The notes under the pieces were generated by a model. That model had not been told where the DNA came from, ran no database searches, and saw only the letters and a program-made list of their open reading frames with translations. A stretch of DNA of 43,710 nucleotides from a virus: positions 1 through 43,710 of the IMG/VR virus record IMGVR_UViG_3300017756_003604; one strand, 5' to 3'. The position numbers and the translations under genes were made by a program. Shown piece after piece: positions 8,206 to 17,163 of this stretch (positions are counted from its first letter, which is position 1; each line of letters opens with the position of its first letter).

Positions 8206-8604
8206 TTACGGCTCCACGGTGATGAATCGGAATGTGGGGATAACCCGGTGATCCGGCCCCGGGTTGATCTGATACCGAACGGGGGTGCTCTCATAGCCCG
8301 GACCGTCGTGGTGACGGAACTGCACCGTGTGGGTTTCGCCACGGTAGTCCAACGTCAGGGTCTGTCCCGGGGTGTTGTGCCAGGTCAGTATCTGGGGCTC
8401 TGCGGTGGCCAGCATCCAGCCACCCCGTTCCGGCGCTTCCAGCGTGATCGGGCGGCCATACTGGGCAGCATCCGCCATGATGATCGGTGCACCAGTCAGC
8501 CCCCGCGTGAAGCTCTGGGCAACCGGGGACCAGGTGCGGTCAGACCAGTTCAGGTCTTCCGGCAGCTCTACGGTGTTGCTGCCGTCTGAAAGAGTGATGC
8601 TCAC
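8206..8604 (-). CDS. Small distal-tail protein
   Basis: A 132-residue beta-rich protein that starts at a GTG with AGGAG nine bases upstream; the start overlaps the tape measure stop by four bases. It opens MSITLSDGSNTVELPEDLNWSD in style, then PVAQSFTRGLTGAPIIM and a hydrophobic strand pattern ending TFRFITVEP. The position immediately after the tape measure is where lambda has gpM and other siphoviruses have the distal tail protein, so a tail-tip connector role is likely by context. Confidence 0.65.
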   Translation of the reverse strand: MSITLSDGSNTVELPEDLNWSDRTWSPVAQSFTRGLTGAPIIMADAAQYGRPITLEAPERGGWMLATAEPQILTWHNTPGQTLTLDYRGETHTVQFRHHDGPGYESTPVRYQINPGPDHRVIPTFRFITVEP

Positions 8605-11600
8605 AGTGATGTACTCCTGGCATTCTCAAGGGCCCGCACAAACGCTTCCTCGTCATCCGCGAGCACCCGGAAGTTCTGGCCACCGAGATTCACGTTCACG
8701 GTTTTGACAGATTCCGTCCGGGCGGGACTGATGGACGATGCCTGCTCCCGCTCACGGGCGGCCCGCTGGCGTTCGATGTTCGCCATCTCCTGTTCACGCG
8801 CCCGATCGGCAGCCCGCTGTTCCCGCTCGTTTTCTTCCTCACGGCGGTTGCGCTGCTCGATCTGGTAGATTTGTTCCAGGGTGTCCAGGGATTTCTGGTA
8901 GTCAGCAGCGGCCTCATCCGCACCGGCCTGCTGTGCCAGCTTGAGCTGTTCCTGCAGCCGCTCCCGTTCGGCCTCATACTGCAGGCGCTGGGCTTCCTCG
9001 GTGTCGCCACGGATATCTGCCAACCGTTGGCGAAGGCTATCCAGGGTACTGTCAGCGGAGTCCGCCAGGCTTTTCATTTTCTGGCGGGCCGCATCGATGG
9101 CCTGCTGCAGTCCGTTCAGGCGCTGGTTGTCCAGCAGGTCAAACCGGTTGGCAGCGCTTGCGCTGATGCGGTCGAGTTGATCCATGGAGTAGCTGCCGGA
9201 CTGGATCTTCTCCTGCAGGTTCTCCATGGCCACGGCCTGGCCCCAGAACTTTTCTTCCACTTCGGCAGCGGCCAGGGCTGTGTCTGCAAACCAGGCAGCG
9301 AGGCTGCTGGACATTAACCGCCGGCGGGCAGTGGCCAGTTCATCGGTGCGTTGGCGGGCTTTTTCCAGGGCATCGGCAGCACTTTCGGTTTCATTCACCA
9401 GGGCGTTGCCACCGATCTTCATTTCGAACAAGTTGCGGGCCGCTTTGGAAAGCGCCGTTACCTGTTGCCGGGCGTTGGAGATGGCTTTACCGAAGGCCCC
9501 GCCCCAGGCATCGCGCCACTTTTCCTTGAACTCCTGGGCTTCCTGACTGGAATTACCCATGGCTTCTGCCAGGCTATTGACCTCACTGGACGCACCGCCG
9601 GCGGAATCACCCACCTCCTGAAGGCCCTGGCTGATGTTGTTCTCGTTTTGCTGGAGAGCCTGAATCTCCAGCAGCCTCTGACGAACCTGAGCCAGCTCAT
9701 TACTGACATCGTGCCCCGCGTTAGCGGCTTTCAGGAGATCCTGTTCAAGCGCCTTCAGACCCTCTTCATCGTTCAGTGTTTTGAACGTCTCATCAAATGA
9801 CTTGAGGATTTTGCCGGCGGATTCTTCGCCGGCTTCACCGGATTCCTTCAGGGATTTCGTTATCTCTTCCCCAACCTTGGGCACCTGCTTCAGGGTGCCG
9901 ATGCTCTCTTCGGTTTTTTCCTTCAGCTTGCCGGTGGACTCGGTAGCATTATCAAAGGCAGCCACCACACCCCGGCCAGCCTCAGCGGCTTGGCGGCCAT
10001 ATTCCGCAGTCTGTTTTGCGAGCTCTACCGTCGTATCCCGGGCAGCCTGAGCTTTGGCCTGGATTTTGGTGTAAGCCTCATCGCTTACCAGCCCGATCTG
10101 ATTCAGTGCCCACGTCACGCCTTGTGCAGCGCTCAGGAACGCTGCCATGTATCCGGACAAGACGGTTACGGTTGTGGAGACAGCAGCCTGCACCCCACGG
10201 AAGACAGCCAGCATTCCGCTGGAAACTGACTTCACCGTACTCCAAAGGGTGGAGAATCCTGACCGGATAGACTCGGTATTCTCAACCAGGTCCGTGGCCA
10301 GGTCTTCACCCCAGCCAATCAGATCCCGGAACATACCAATCAGCCGGTCACCGGCATCGGACTGGTTGAACAGGTCCAACACCTTCTCGGTGGCAGTGCT
10401 TACAGCCGGGGCCAGCTCAACAGCCAGGCGACGAGTCAAACCCTGAATCTTGAGATCAATGTCGTTATAGATCTCGTTCGCTTCCAGCAGCTTGTCCAGA
10501 TCGGCTTCTGAATAGATCGCACCGCTCTGTTCCGCCTCTGCACTGATACGGCGCAACGCTTCTGCGTTATTGTCCAGCAGGGGAAGCAGGCGGGACGCAT
10601 CACTGGCCAGAGATTCCAGGAAAAATACTTGCTCAGAACGGGAGTCCAGCTCAGTGATCGCATCGGCCAGCTTGAGCAATTGCTGGTCTGGGGTGAGATT
10701 ACGGAATTCCTCAATGCTGAGATTCAGCTGCTCGAATACATCAGCACCTTCACCAGCACCGGTTACGGAAAAGTCACCAATCTTGTCAGTGATATCCTGC
10801 AGGATATCACCCATCTTATCGCCCTCGATGTTGAACTCACGGCCAGCCGCGATGTACTTCTGCAGCACTTCGCGGTTAACGTTCAGGGCGTTGGATGTGT
10901 TGGTGATCTCCCGGGCTACATCGGCCTGCCCCTTGGAGAAAATAGAGAGGGTGGCGACAGAAGCACCGGCCGCAGCCGTAAAGCCGGCAAACAGTTTCGT
11001 GCCTGTCTTGAGCACGCCGCCAAGTTTGTTGACAAGCCCACCAGAGCGCTCTGCGGCATCACCCAGGTCACGGGTGCCCTTTGCGGCTTCCTTGGTGCCC
11101 TTGGCTGCGCCGGTGGCGCTATCCCGCATTTCGGTGAGTTCTGTTGCCAGCTCGGACGCTTCCGTATTAACACCGTCCAGTTCCTTCCGGATACGGACCT
11201 GTTCACCGGCCAGGTCTTTGGTACTAATGCCTGCACCTTCCAGCTCACCGCGCAGCCCGTTCAGGCTCTGCTGGTTATCGATGTATGCCTGGTCAGCGTT
11301 GTTGACAGCTTTGCGGGCCCGCTCGAATTCGCGGGTCTGGGCACGGGTGGGGTTTTCAAGCTGGGCATATTCACGCCCCAGCTTTGAGGCAGAATCCCGG
11401 GCCAGCTCCTGCTGCCTGGCCAGATCCCGGGATTCCTTCTTCAATTCGCTGAACTGGTTAACCAGCGCATCCTGACGCTTCAGTTCATTAAGGCGGGAAG
11501 CGAGGCCTTCCATGGCCTCTGAGGTTTCATCAAACCCCTTACGCAGTCCCTCTGTGTTGTCGGGCAGCTCAATACGGCCAGCACTTTCCAGATCCTCCAG

Positions 11601-11684
11601 CTCCGTGATCAGGCTCTGAACATTCTTCAGCCCATCAACGGCTGTGGAGATCAGGAGGTTAACGCGCTCGTCATTGCTGGCCAT
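8601..11684 (-). CDS. Tail tape measure protein
   Basis: At 1027 residues this is the longest protein of the window. It is mostly alpha-helical coiled coil (residues 1-210 and 590-1000), with a hydrophobic centre around residues 225-250 (GLVNKLGGVLKTGTKLFAG, then AAAGASVATLSIF) and 470-520 (SGYMAAFLSAAQG). This layout is typical of tape measure proteins, which set tail length, fill the tail tube and are ejected with the DNA. At about 1.5 angstrom per residue the tail would be near 150 nm (estimate from the general rule). It starts only 17 bases after the tail tube gene, so the usual frameshifted chaperone pair is absent between them. Confidence 0.9.
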   Translation of the reverse strand: MASNDERVNLLISTAVDGLKNVQSLITELEDLESAGRIELPDNTEGLRKGFDETSEAMEGLASRLNELKRQDALVNQFSELKKESRDLARQQELARDSASKLGREYAQLENPTRAQTREFERARKAVNNADQAYIDNQQSLNGLRGELEGAGISTKDLAGEQVRIRKELDGVNTEASELATELTEMRDSATGAAKGTKEAAKGTRDLGDAAERSGGLVNKLGGVLKTGTKLFAGFTAAAGASVATLSIFSKGQADVAREITNTSNALNVNREVLQKYIAAGREFNIEGDKMGDILQDITDKIGDFSVTGAGEGADVFEQLNLSIEEFRNLTPDQQLLKLADAITELDSRSEQVFFLESLASDASRLLPLLDNNAEALRRISAEAEQSGAIYSEADLDKLLEANEIYNDIDLKIQGLTRRLAVELAPAVSTATEKVLDLFNQSDAGDRLIGMFRDLIGWGEDLATDLVENTESIRSGFSTLWSTVKSVSSGMLAVFRGVQAAVSTTVTVLSGYMAAFLSAAQGVTWALNQIGLVSDEAYTKIQAKAQAARDTTVELAKQTAEYGRQAAEAGRGVVAAFDNATESTGKLKEKTEESIGTLKQVPKVGEEITKSLKESGEAGEESAGKILKSFDETFKTLNDEEGLKALEQDLLKAANAGHDVSNELAQVRQRLLEIQALQQNENNISQGLQEVGDSAGGASSEVNSLAEAMGNSSQEAQEFKEKWRDAWGGAFGKAISNARQQVTALSKAARNLFEMKIGGNALVNETESAADALEKARQRTDELATARRRLMSSSLAAWFADTALAAAEVEEKFWGQAVAMENLQEKIQSGSYSMDQLDRISASAANRFDLLDNQRLNGLQQAIDAARQKMKSLADSADSTLDSLRQRLADIRGDTEEAQRLQYEAERERLQEQLKLAQQAGADEAAADYQKSLDTLEQIYQIEQRNRREEENEREQRAADRAREQEMANIERQRAAREREQASSISPARTESVKTVNVNLGGQNFRVLADDEEAFVRALENARSTSL

Positions 11685-11700
11685 CTTGAGACTTTTCCTT

Positions 11701-12633
11701 TTAGATCATTGCCATTTCTTGGAACTTGCTGAGTCCGGCCCCGGTACGGCTCTCATCGGCCAGCACGGTGCCGGACAGGGTGAGCTCCGCAAAGTCATCG
11801 CCGCCGTGGCGCTGGAACCCAGAGGTGGGAGACAGCTTCACGCGGAAGTAAGTGGCCTGCAGAGGGTTACCGCCATCTACCGAATTCAGACCTTCCCAAC
11901 GCAGTTCAAACAACTGCTGAGAGGCTGACAGCGCCTGAATCAGGTACTGCGGGTTGCGCTCATAGCCAACGCTGAGCGGTACCATGGTTTCCAGATCGGG
12001 ATAGGTAATGTTGGCCGGCTCATCCTTGATGCGGATACCGTGGGGCGTGCGGTCATAGTCCTGCTCTGCAACCAGGGCCGACTTACCAATGTGCGTCCAC
12101 ACAACATCCCCGTCAGTCACGGTTCCGTTGCCGGTCGGCCAGGTAGGTTCAGTCGTGCCAGTGGTACCGCCGGTGGTCGCCAGATAGGCCTCTGTGGTGT
12201 CAACCAGCACTGCGCCTTCAGCCACTTCGGTTTCTGATGTCCAGGTAGTATCCCCGGCGACTTCTACGGTAACCGTCTGGTCCGGATCCGGCAGGTAGCG
12301 GAATCCGACACGGGTGCCTGACCAGGATTCGACGCTCTCCTCGCTCACAGACTGGGCACCAATCTGCTCCAGGTTCGCAAGAAAGCCAGCCGCAATGTTC
12401 CGCGGGGTGATGTCGTTGCACGTCGCTTCGAAAGTGAATGACGATACGTTCTCATCCACGTCCAACTCACCACCGGCGGCAGTGGTGTAGTCCTGACGGG
12501 CTTGCCGGTCTACCTCGATGGATTCCGAAAACGCGGTTACGTTACCCAGTTCAAACGGACGACCGCCGCCAATGGGCTTCAGGATGAAACGACCACGGCC
12601 CTTGTAGCCGCGAGTAGTGGAGCTCAGAGACAT
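11701..12633 (-). CDS. Major tail tube protein
   Basis: A 310-residue protein in the position of lambda gpV, between the tail terminator and the tape measure. It begins MSLSSTTRGYKGRGRFILKP and shows the beta pattern of tube subunits (FTFEATCNDITPRNIAAGFL). Residues about 125-200 (STVEVAGDTTW-like strands, TEPTWPTGNGTVTDGDVVWTHIG in essence) look like an inserted exposed domain with a short motif also seen in phage carbohydrate-binding repeats. The last part, TYFRVKLSPTSGFQRHGGDDF, matches the tube core. It polymerises into the tail tube around the tape measure. Tube identity is by context and fold pattern. Confidence 0.8.
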   Translation of the reverse strand: MSLSSTTRGYKGRGRFILKPIGGGRPFELGNVTAFSESIEVDRQARQDYTTAAGGELDVDENVSSFTFEATCNDITPRNIAAGFLANLEQIGAQSVSEESVESWSGTRVGFRYLPDPDQTVTVEVAGDTTWTSETEVAEGAVLVDTTEAYLATTGGTTGTTEPTWPTGNGTVTDGDVVWTHIGKSALVAEQDYDRTPHGIRIKDEPANITYPDLETMVPLSVGYERNPQYLIQALSASQQLFELRWEGLNSVDGGNPLQATYFRVKLSPTSGFQRHGGDDFAELTLSGTVLADESRTGAGLSKFQEMAMI

Positions 12634-12636
12634 AGC

Positions 12637-13092
12637 TTATCCCTCATGGTTGGTCAGCGCATAGCTGACGGTTACGGTGTAAATCACGTTGGCGGTGTTA
12701 CCGCCGCCTTCCGGGTGGGTGTACTCCCCTCCCTCAATGGCCACGTCCATTGCCCCCGGCAGAGCATCCATATCCGTCAGGGCAGACAACGCACGGGTGA
12801 TGTCCTCATCCAGATCATCCAGGGCGGGTTCGTAGTCGCTTTCACCAGCAGCCACAATGCCCACCACTTCAATCTGCCGGTCCTTGCGATTGGTGCGGGG
12901 TTTGATCGTTCGTGAGCCAGCGCTGGTGGTATTGACGGCGATCATCGGCAGTTGCTCGATATCGATCCTTAGCCGCTCCGGCCTGCCCCTGCGCACGTTC
13001 ATTCCTGCACTGGTAAAGAAGCCATCTTCACTGGCTATGGCTTCCAGGGCATCGATGACCTGATCGGTGTAATGGGTGCCTTTGCTGGTCAT
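12637..13092 (-). CDS. Tail terminator-like protein (gpU position)
   Basis: A 151-residue protein between the Z-like gene and the tail tube gene, the position of gpU in lambda. It starts with a helix (YTDQVIDALEAIASEDGFF), then a strand-rich middle (IAVNTTSAGSRTIKPRTNRKD, RQIEVVGIVAAGE) and a helix-strand end (DEDITRALSALTDM, then VIYTVTVSYAL). This helix and strand order is common to tail terminators and minor tail proteins that stop tube growth and bind the connector. Role assigned mainly from order. Confidence 0.75.
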   Translation of the reverse strand: MTSKGTHYTDQVIDALEAIASEDGFFTSAGMNVRRGRPERLRIDIEQLPMIAVNTTSAGSRTIKPRTNRKDRQIEVVGIVAAGESDYEPALDDLDEDITRALSALTDMDALPGAMDVAIEGGEYTHPEGGGNTANVIYTVTVSYALTNHEG

Positions 13093-13097
13093 TGGGG

Positions 13098-13700
13098 TTA
13101 CCTTCTTCCCATTGCGTAATTCAGCTGGGCACGGAATTCCTTACTCATATTCCGCTTGATGAACGGGTGCAGCTGATCACGGATGTTGGTAAACAGTTGG
13201 TCAACGGAGGGGCCATACAAATGGCGTATGTCATCAGGAGCGCGACCAGTTCGCTCGAACACACCCATCAGACCGTTGGTTCTCAGCGGAACCAGGAACG
13301 TCTTACGCATTCTCTTGCGCCCTGAATTGCGACCAACCGACACGGAAACACCTGCCTGTTTTCGTCCGGCGGATATACCCCTAAGCTCATCACCACGGGC
13401 TTTACGGGCTGCTTTCGTCAACTGCTTTGCTCCGTATCTTGCCAGTCGCGTTGGCCGCCTTCTGGCCGTGATAATGGCACTGGGGTCACCAGGCTTCGCC
13501 TTCTTGTAGAGCCACAGATGACGATTCACATAGGAGGCCTTCAGGCGAACTTCTGCCCGGATCTGTCGACTGGCTTCTGTGCGGGTCTTTTGGGAAACAC
13601 GGTTCACTGCTCGATATTCAGCTTTCTCGATCGCAGTTACCGTCCCCCGCAAATAGTCCTTTGCTTTGCGAAAATTCCGGCGGTCGATAATCATGCCCAT
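13098..13700 (-). CDS. Minor tail protein, gpZ-like
   Basis: A 200-residue, strongly basic protein (RNFRKAKDYLRGTVTAIEKAEYRAVNRVS) with the typical helix at the start, an extended middle with many arginines (TARRRPTRLARYGAK) and the end KTFLVPLRTNGLMGVFERTGR plus IRDQLHPFIKRNM. This matches the lambda gpZ family, which completes the tail end that joins the head. The ATG at 13700 overlaps the FII-like gene by ten bases and has AAGGTG upstream. Its neighbours are the lambda-order FII and U positions. Confidence 0.85.
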   Translation of the reverse strand: MGMIIDRRNFRKAKDYLRGTVTAIEKAEYRAVNRVSQKTRTEASRQIRAEVRLKASYVNRHLWLYKKAKPGDPSAIITARRRPTRLARYGAKQLTKAARKARGDELRGISAGRKQAGVSVSVGRNSGRKRMRKTFLVPLRTNGLMGVFERTGRAPDDIRHLYGPSVDQLFTNIRDQLHPFIKRNMSKEFRAQLNYAMGRR

Positions 13701-13987
13701 CGCAGCAACACCTTTGACGCTACCCCGAACTCCGAACCGTCCGTCATTGGGCGATCCACCTTGTAGCTCTTGCCTCGGATCTGAACGGGCATGTCGCCAC
13801 GGATCTGGCCAACGTCTGCCAGCTTTATTTCCAGAGTGGTTCTTTCCTCCACCATCCCGTCATAGCCGTCCAGGGTAACCAGCTCCCGGGAGGGAATGCC
13901 CTGCACTTCCCGGCCATTGAACACGACCGTTTCAGCGAACTGTTCAAACGCCACATCTGCTGTTATCTGATCAACATCAATCCCCAT
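13691..13987 (-). CDS. Head-tail joining protein, FII-like
   Basis: A 98-residue beta-rich protein starting MGIDVDQITADVAFEQFAETVVFNG, followed by a conserved-looking core (REVQGIPSRELVTL, then LEIKLADVGQIRGDMPV and GKSYKVDRPMTDGSEFGV). This resembles the FII/attachment protein family that closes the head and binds the tail. An upstream in-frame ATG at 14017 would overlap a terminator and is less likely. It lies between the small connector gene and the Z-like gene, as in lambda. Confidence 0.75.
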   Translation of the reverse strand: MGIDVDQITADVAFEQFAETVVFNGREVQGIPSRELVTLDGYDGMVEERTTLEIKLADVGQIRGDMPVQIRGKSYKVDRPMTDGSEFGVASKVLLRWA

Positions 13988-13998
13988 GGCACCTGACC

Positions 13999-14026
13999 CA
14001 AAAAAAGAGGCGGGCAACTGCCCGCC
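13999..14026 (-). terminator. Rho-independent terminator inside the late operon
   Basis: On the minus strand GGCGGGC and GCCCGCC (14009-14015 and 14020-14026) form a tight hairpin followed by TC and a run of seven T residues (plus-strand A-run 14000-14006). It sits between the small connector gene and the FII-like gene, so it would cut expression of tail genes unless read through or antiterminated. Confidence 0.75.
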
Positions 14027-14050
14027 TGATACTCGGAGGTTTAAAGGCGT

Positions 14051-14248
14051 TTACTCGCCATCCCCGCCGGAGGCCGGCTCCACTTCCTCCGGCTCTGCCT
14101 TCTCGACCTTCTGCACAGCAGCGCCGTACTTCTTGGCCTCTGCAGCGGTCAGATCAAGCTCGGTACCGGGCTTGATCACTTTCTTTTCCTTGCCGGTTTT
14201 ATCGCGGGTTTCGATGCGATGCACGGTGATGTATTTCGCCTTGCTCAT
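14051..14248 (-). CDS. Small acidic protein in the gpFI position
   Basis: A 65-residue protein (MSKAKYITVHRIETRDKTGKEKK, then VIKPGTELDLTAAEAKKYGAAV) with an acidic tail EPEEVEPASGGDGE. Its place directly after the major capsid gene matches gpFI of lambda, which helps DNA packaging, but the sequence itself looks more like the short strand-helix proteins found next to capsid genes in many siphoviruses. Function is not established. Confidence 0.65.
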   Translation of the reverse strand: MSKAKYITVHRIETRDKTGKEKKVIKPGTELDLTAAEAKKYGAAVQKVEKAEPEEVEPASGGDGE

Positions 14249-14328
14249 GGCTATCTACCTTTGTTCAAAAGAGAGTTCAGTTCCGGGGGCGGGGTCGCCC
14301 CCAGGGTCTGCGAGTCAGCCGGCTAGCG

Positions 14329-15339
14329 TTACTCGCTGTAGACGGTGGCAAACACGGTGCTGTCTGCCAGGCGCGGGACCGGCATGCCACGGCTCTGGGT
14401 CATCACAAATTCCGCAGCCGGGTCTTCGCTCTCCCAGTTTTTCGGGAAGTATTCCAGAGCGCGGAAGCCGGCCTTCTTGTCCAGAATCGCACCGTAAGCC
14501 CGAACACCAGGCGCACCCACAGATACCAGCGCCACGCCGTTGTCCGGGATGAACAGTTCCTTGTTGCCGTCCTCGTCCTTGAAGTAGCCGGTGTATGACC
14601 ACATCTCAGGACCGGCACCACCCAGGCGACCACGGTAGGAGGCCAGGTTCACAGAAGGCGCGATTTCAAACTCGGTGTCACTGCCCCGCTCGGTTTCCAC
14701 CAGGTCTTTGAACGCGGCATTCTTCAGCGCATTGCGGAAGGCACCGCGACCAAAAATGATGTGGGTGCACGGGGCCGCCATCAGGCTGAACCAGTCTTCC
14801 AGGTCGCCGTTAACATCCTCGGTACCGGAACCCCACTCGGCAGGACCGGTCAGGGTGATGGTGTTGTTCGGATCACGCCCGAAATCCACTTCCGAAGTCG
14901 GATAATCTTCCCCCTGTACCACGATCTTGCCGGTACGCAGGTACTGGGCAGCCATCCACTCCATCCGGCGCATGATCGTGCGGCGGTGTTCGTCCAGCAG
15001 CTCCACGCGGATGGCGTTCATGCGCTGTTCCGCCGTCATCTCACCGCTGGGGTTTTCACCGGGACGGCGCTTCAGGGCGCGGCCTGGCTTCACCACATCC
15101 TTCGGCTTAACAGTCGGGGGCACGAACTTGCGCAGTGCACCGCCCTTCTCACGGCGCGGCTTGCCGGCCACGTAGGGGCTGACAAACGGTGCCAGGGTTT
15201 CGTCCAGCTCCAGTTCATCGAACGCGATTTCTTCGGTGTCGAAGGTGACCGCTTCGTTAAACAGCAGGTTCAGCAAAAAGGGGCTGAACCGGTCCAGCTG
15301 ACCCATTGCGGTCAGCAGTGTGGTGGTTTCATACGCCAT
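14329..15339 (-). CDS. Major capsid protein, lambda gpE family
   Basis: A 336-residue protein, close to the 341 residues of lambda gpE. Family features are the start region LLTAMGQLDRFSPFLLNLLFNE, the segment DTLAPFVSPYVAGKP-like, the E-loop region, and the central helix RRTIMRRMEWMAAQYLRTGKIVV followed by VDFGRD. It has the HK97-type capsid fold by family knowledge and forms the icosahedral shell. The decoration protein gene lies just upstream, as in lambda. Confidence 0.93.
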   Translation of the reverse strand: MAYETTTLLTAMGQLDRFSPFLLNLLFNEAVTFDTEEIAFDELELDETLAPFVSPYVAGKPRREKGGALRKFVPPTVKPKDVVKPGRALKRRPGENPSGEMTAEQRMNAIRVELLDEHRRTIMRRMEWMAAQYLRTGKIVVQGEDYPTSEVDFGRDPNNTITLTGPAEWGSGTEDVNGDLEDWFSLMAAPCTHIIFGRGAFRNALKNAAFKDLVETERGSDTEFEIAPSVNLASYRGRLGGAGPEMWSYTGYFKDEDGNKELFIPDNGVALVSVGAPGVRAYGAILDKKAGFRALEYFPKNWESEDPAAEFVMTQSRGMPVPRLADSTVFATVYSE

Positions 15340-15403
15340 GGTTGTTTACCTCATCGGTTGGCAATTCGTTAATCCAGGCACGGCATGCCGCGCAGGGGGT
15401 TGA

Positions 15404-15772
15404 TCAGTACGGCTTCACGATGGTCAGCGGTGTGCCGTCCAGCGCAGCGTTGAGGGTGTCCACGGTCCAACTGTTATCGAAGTTGGCCAGGTGCTCGTTG
15501 ATCCAGCCGCCGCGGGCAAACTGGCAATCGGTATCGCCCCCGCTCGCGTCGGTGTCGTGGGCCAGGAAACCAACCGGCTTCTGGGATCCGTCAGTCGCTG
15601 TTTCAACACACAGCGTCAGTTTGTTGCTGGCAGTGATGCGGCCGATGGCGGCACCACGGGTCAGGTTCTGGCCAGACACCAGGGTGCCACGGCCAAAGTC
15701 CGGATTGCCGCCGATGATCAGGCTGTCCGCCTCGTAGGTCTCCGTGCTGGAGCGTGCAATTTGATCAGTCAT
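15404..15772 (-). CDS. Head decoration protein, gpD-like
   Basis: A 122-residue protein with the family pattern: SLIIGGNPDFGRGTLVSGQNLTRGAAIGRIT in the middle, then PVGFLAHDTDASGGDTDCQFARGGWINE. Decoration proteins bind as trimers to the expanded capsid and stabilise it during packaging. The size (lambda gpD is 110 residues) and its place between protease/scaffold and capsid genes agree. Confidence 0.9.
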   Translation of the reverse strand: MTDQIARSSTETYEADSLIIGGNPDFGRGTLVSGQNLTRGAAIGRITASNKLTLCVETATDGSQKPVGFLAHDTDASGGDTDCQFARGGWINEHLANFDNSWTVDTLNAALDGTPLTIVKPY

Positions 15773-15810
15773 CTGTAATGTCCTCTGGGGAATGGATTCT
15801 CAGCCCCGCC

Positions 15811-16248
15811 TTAGCGGGACTGGCTGATGCCTTTGGCCTGGCGGTAATCGGAGATCAGCGCCACGGACGGGTCTTTCTCCCCTTCCCCGGCCTCATCACC
15901 GGTGGTGTCCGCGCCAATCTTCGGCTGCTTGGTGTTACCCATGGCGGCATCCAGCAGGCTTTCGTTGGCCGCTTTCTGGCCGCCCTCTGCCGGAGAGGCG
16001 GCCAGCACAGACTTGGCCTCATCCACCGACATGCCGGTTTTGAATGCCAGGTGCTGGGCCAGCTGGCCGCGGCCTTCGGCTTCCTCACAGTTCAGGATGC
16101 CGGACACGCGGGCCTGCTCATCGGCGCGGGCCTGCTGGGCAATGTCCGCAGCGGTCATCTGGGTTTCCTGTTCACCGGTTTCCGGCACATTGGCCGCCGG
16201 TGCCGGAGCCTGCTTGTCAGCAGCCGGCTTAGTGCTCTTATCAGTCAT
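15811..16248 (-). CDS. Nested scaffold protein (Nu3-like internal start)
   Basis: An in-frame ATG at codon 300 of the protease gene (complement of 16246-16248) is preceded by GGGAG eight bases upstream. The 145-residue product begins MTDKSTKPAADKQAPAP, followed by a helical segment (TAADIAQQARADEQARVSGIL) and an acidic end. Lambda makes its scaffold Nu3 in just this way from the end of gene C. The strong ribosome site and clean domain border support the call. The product would fill the procapsid and be removed on maturation. Confidence 0.75.
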   Translation of the reverse strand: MTDKSTKPAADKQAPAPAANVPETGEQETQMTAADIAQQARADEQARVSGILNCEEAEGRGQLAQHLAFKTGMSVDEAKSVLAASPAEGGQKAANESLLDAAMGNTKQPKIGADTTGDEAGEGEKDPSVALISDYRQAKGISQSR

Positions 16249-17145
16249 GGTGCTCACTCCCGTGGTTTGGGTGGTTTTTACATAGTCGGAGAAGGCAGCC
16301 ACCATTTCGTGGCCGTTGACAAGCTCATCAGCAAAGCCTTGATCGATCGCATCAGAGCCGGTGTAGATGGCCGCCTCGGTGGCAAGCACATCCGATACAG
16401 AGAGCCCGATCTGGTCCGCTACCATCTCCGCAAACTCGTTGCGGATGCGGTCAGACTCGGACTGGAATTTCGCCATCACCCGATCGGGCAGGTTTTCGTA
16501 GGGGTTGCCGTCCACCTTGAAGGCACCGGAGTGAATCAGCGTCACTTCCATGCCCTCGTTGCGCAGCAGTTCTTCATAACTGACATGGGCCATCACCACA
16601 CCCACAGAGCCGGTGCGTGCGGTGGCGGTGGTGTATCGGTAATCCAGCCCGCTGAACAGCGCCATGCCAGCACTGCAGGCCATGTCATAGGAGATGCCAG
16701 CCATAGGCTTCACACCCCGCAACTGGTTCAGCCGGCGGGCGGTGTCAAAGCAGCCGGCCACTTCCCCGCCCGGGGTGTCAAAATCCAGCAGCAGCCCGCT
16801 CACGGTAGGATCCGCCAGGGCATCCTCCACCCGGGCGATGATGCCGTCATAGCCGGTCATGCCGCTGTATGGCTGCAGGTGCCCGAACTTGTGCACCAGG
16901 CTGCCAGACACCGGAATCACGGCAATGCCGTCCACCACCTCATAAGGCCGGTTCCGGGGCCGGTCCGGGTCAAACGAATCCGCCCGCATCCGCAGCTTGT
17001 CTTCAGACTCCACCAGCCCGAATTCATCCCGCAGGGACGCGATCCCCAGCCGGGGAGCCAGGGCACCGATGAATACCCGGGCATAGCCAGGCTCCAGCAG
17101 AAGCGGCTGGTTCAGCACTCGGGCTGCAATGTTCTGGTTTCGCAT
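15811..17145 (-). CDS. Head maturation protease, S49 family, with C-terminal scaffold
   Basis: A 444-residue protein like lambda gpC. The ClpP/S49 core spans about residues 65-290: GIAVIPVSGSLV, DFDTPGGEVAG, the nucleophile Ser158 in MACSAGM, TGSVGVVM, and the probable base Lys210 in GAFKVDGNPY. Residues 300-444 are a charged, low-complexity and helical scaffold region that can also be made separately from an internal start. It cleaves scaffold and itself during head assembly. The ATG at 17145 has GGAG upstream. A terminator hairpin lies between this gene and the portal gene. Confidence 0.92.
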   Translation of the reverse strand: MRNQNIAARVLNQPLLLEPGYARVFIGALAPRLGIASLRDEFGLVESEDKLRMRADSFDPDRPRNRPYEVVDGIAVIPVSGSLVHKFGHLQPYSGMTGYDGIIARVEDALADPTVSGLLLDFDTPGGEVAGCFDTARRLNQLRGVKPMAGISYDMACSAGMALFSGLDYRYTTATARTGSVGVVMAHVSYEELLRNEGMEVTLIHSGAFKVDGNPYENLPDRVMAKFQSESDRIRNEFAEMVADQIGLSVSDVLATEAAIYTGSDAIDQGFADELVNGHEMVAAFSDYVKTTQTTGVSTMTDKSTKPAADKQAPAPAANVPETGEQETQMTAADIAQQARADEQARVSGILNCEEAEGRGQLAQHLAFKTGMSVDEAKSVLAASPAEGGQKAANESLLDAAMGNTKQPKIGADTTGDEAGEGEKDPSVALISDYRQAKGISQSR

Positions 17146-17163
17146 GGTTTTACTCCGGGTATT

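Noticed and set aside
5227-8589. Long plus-strand open frames of 436 and 537 codons opposite the tail genes
   Set aside because: They run antisense to two well-formed tail genes, have His/Arg/Gly-rich composition without domains, and no ribosome sites; they reflect high GC codon bias.
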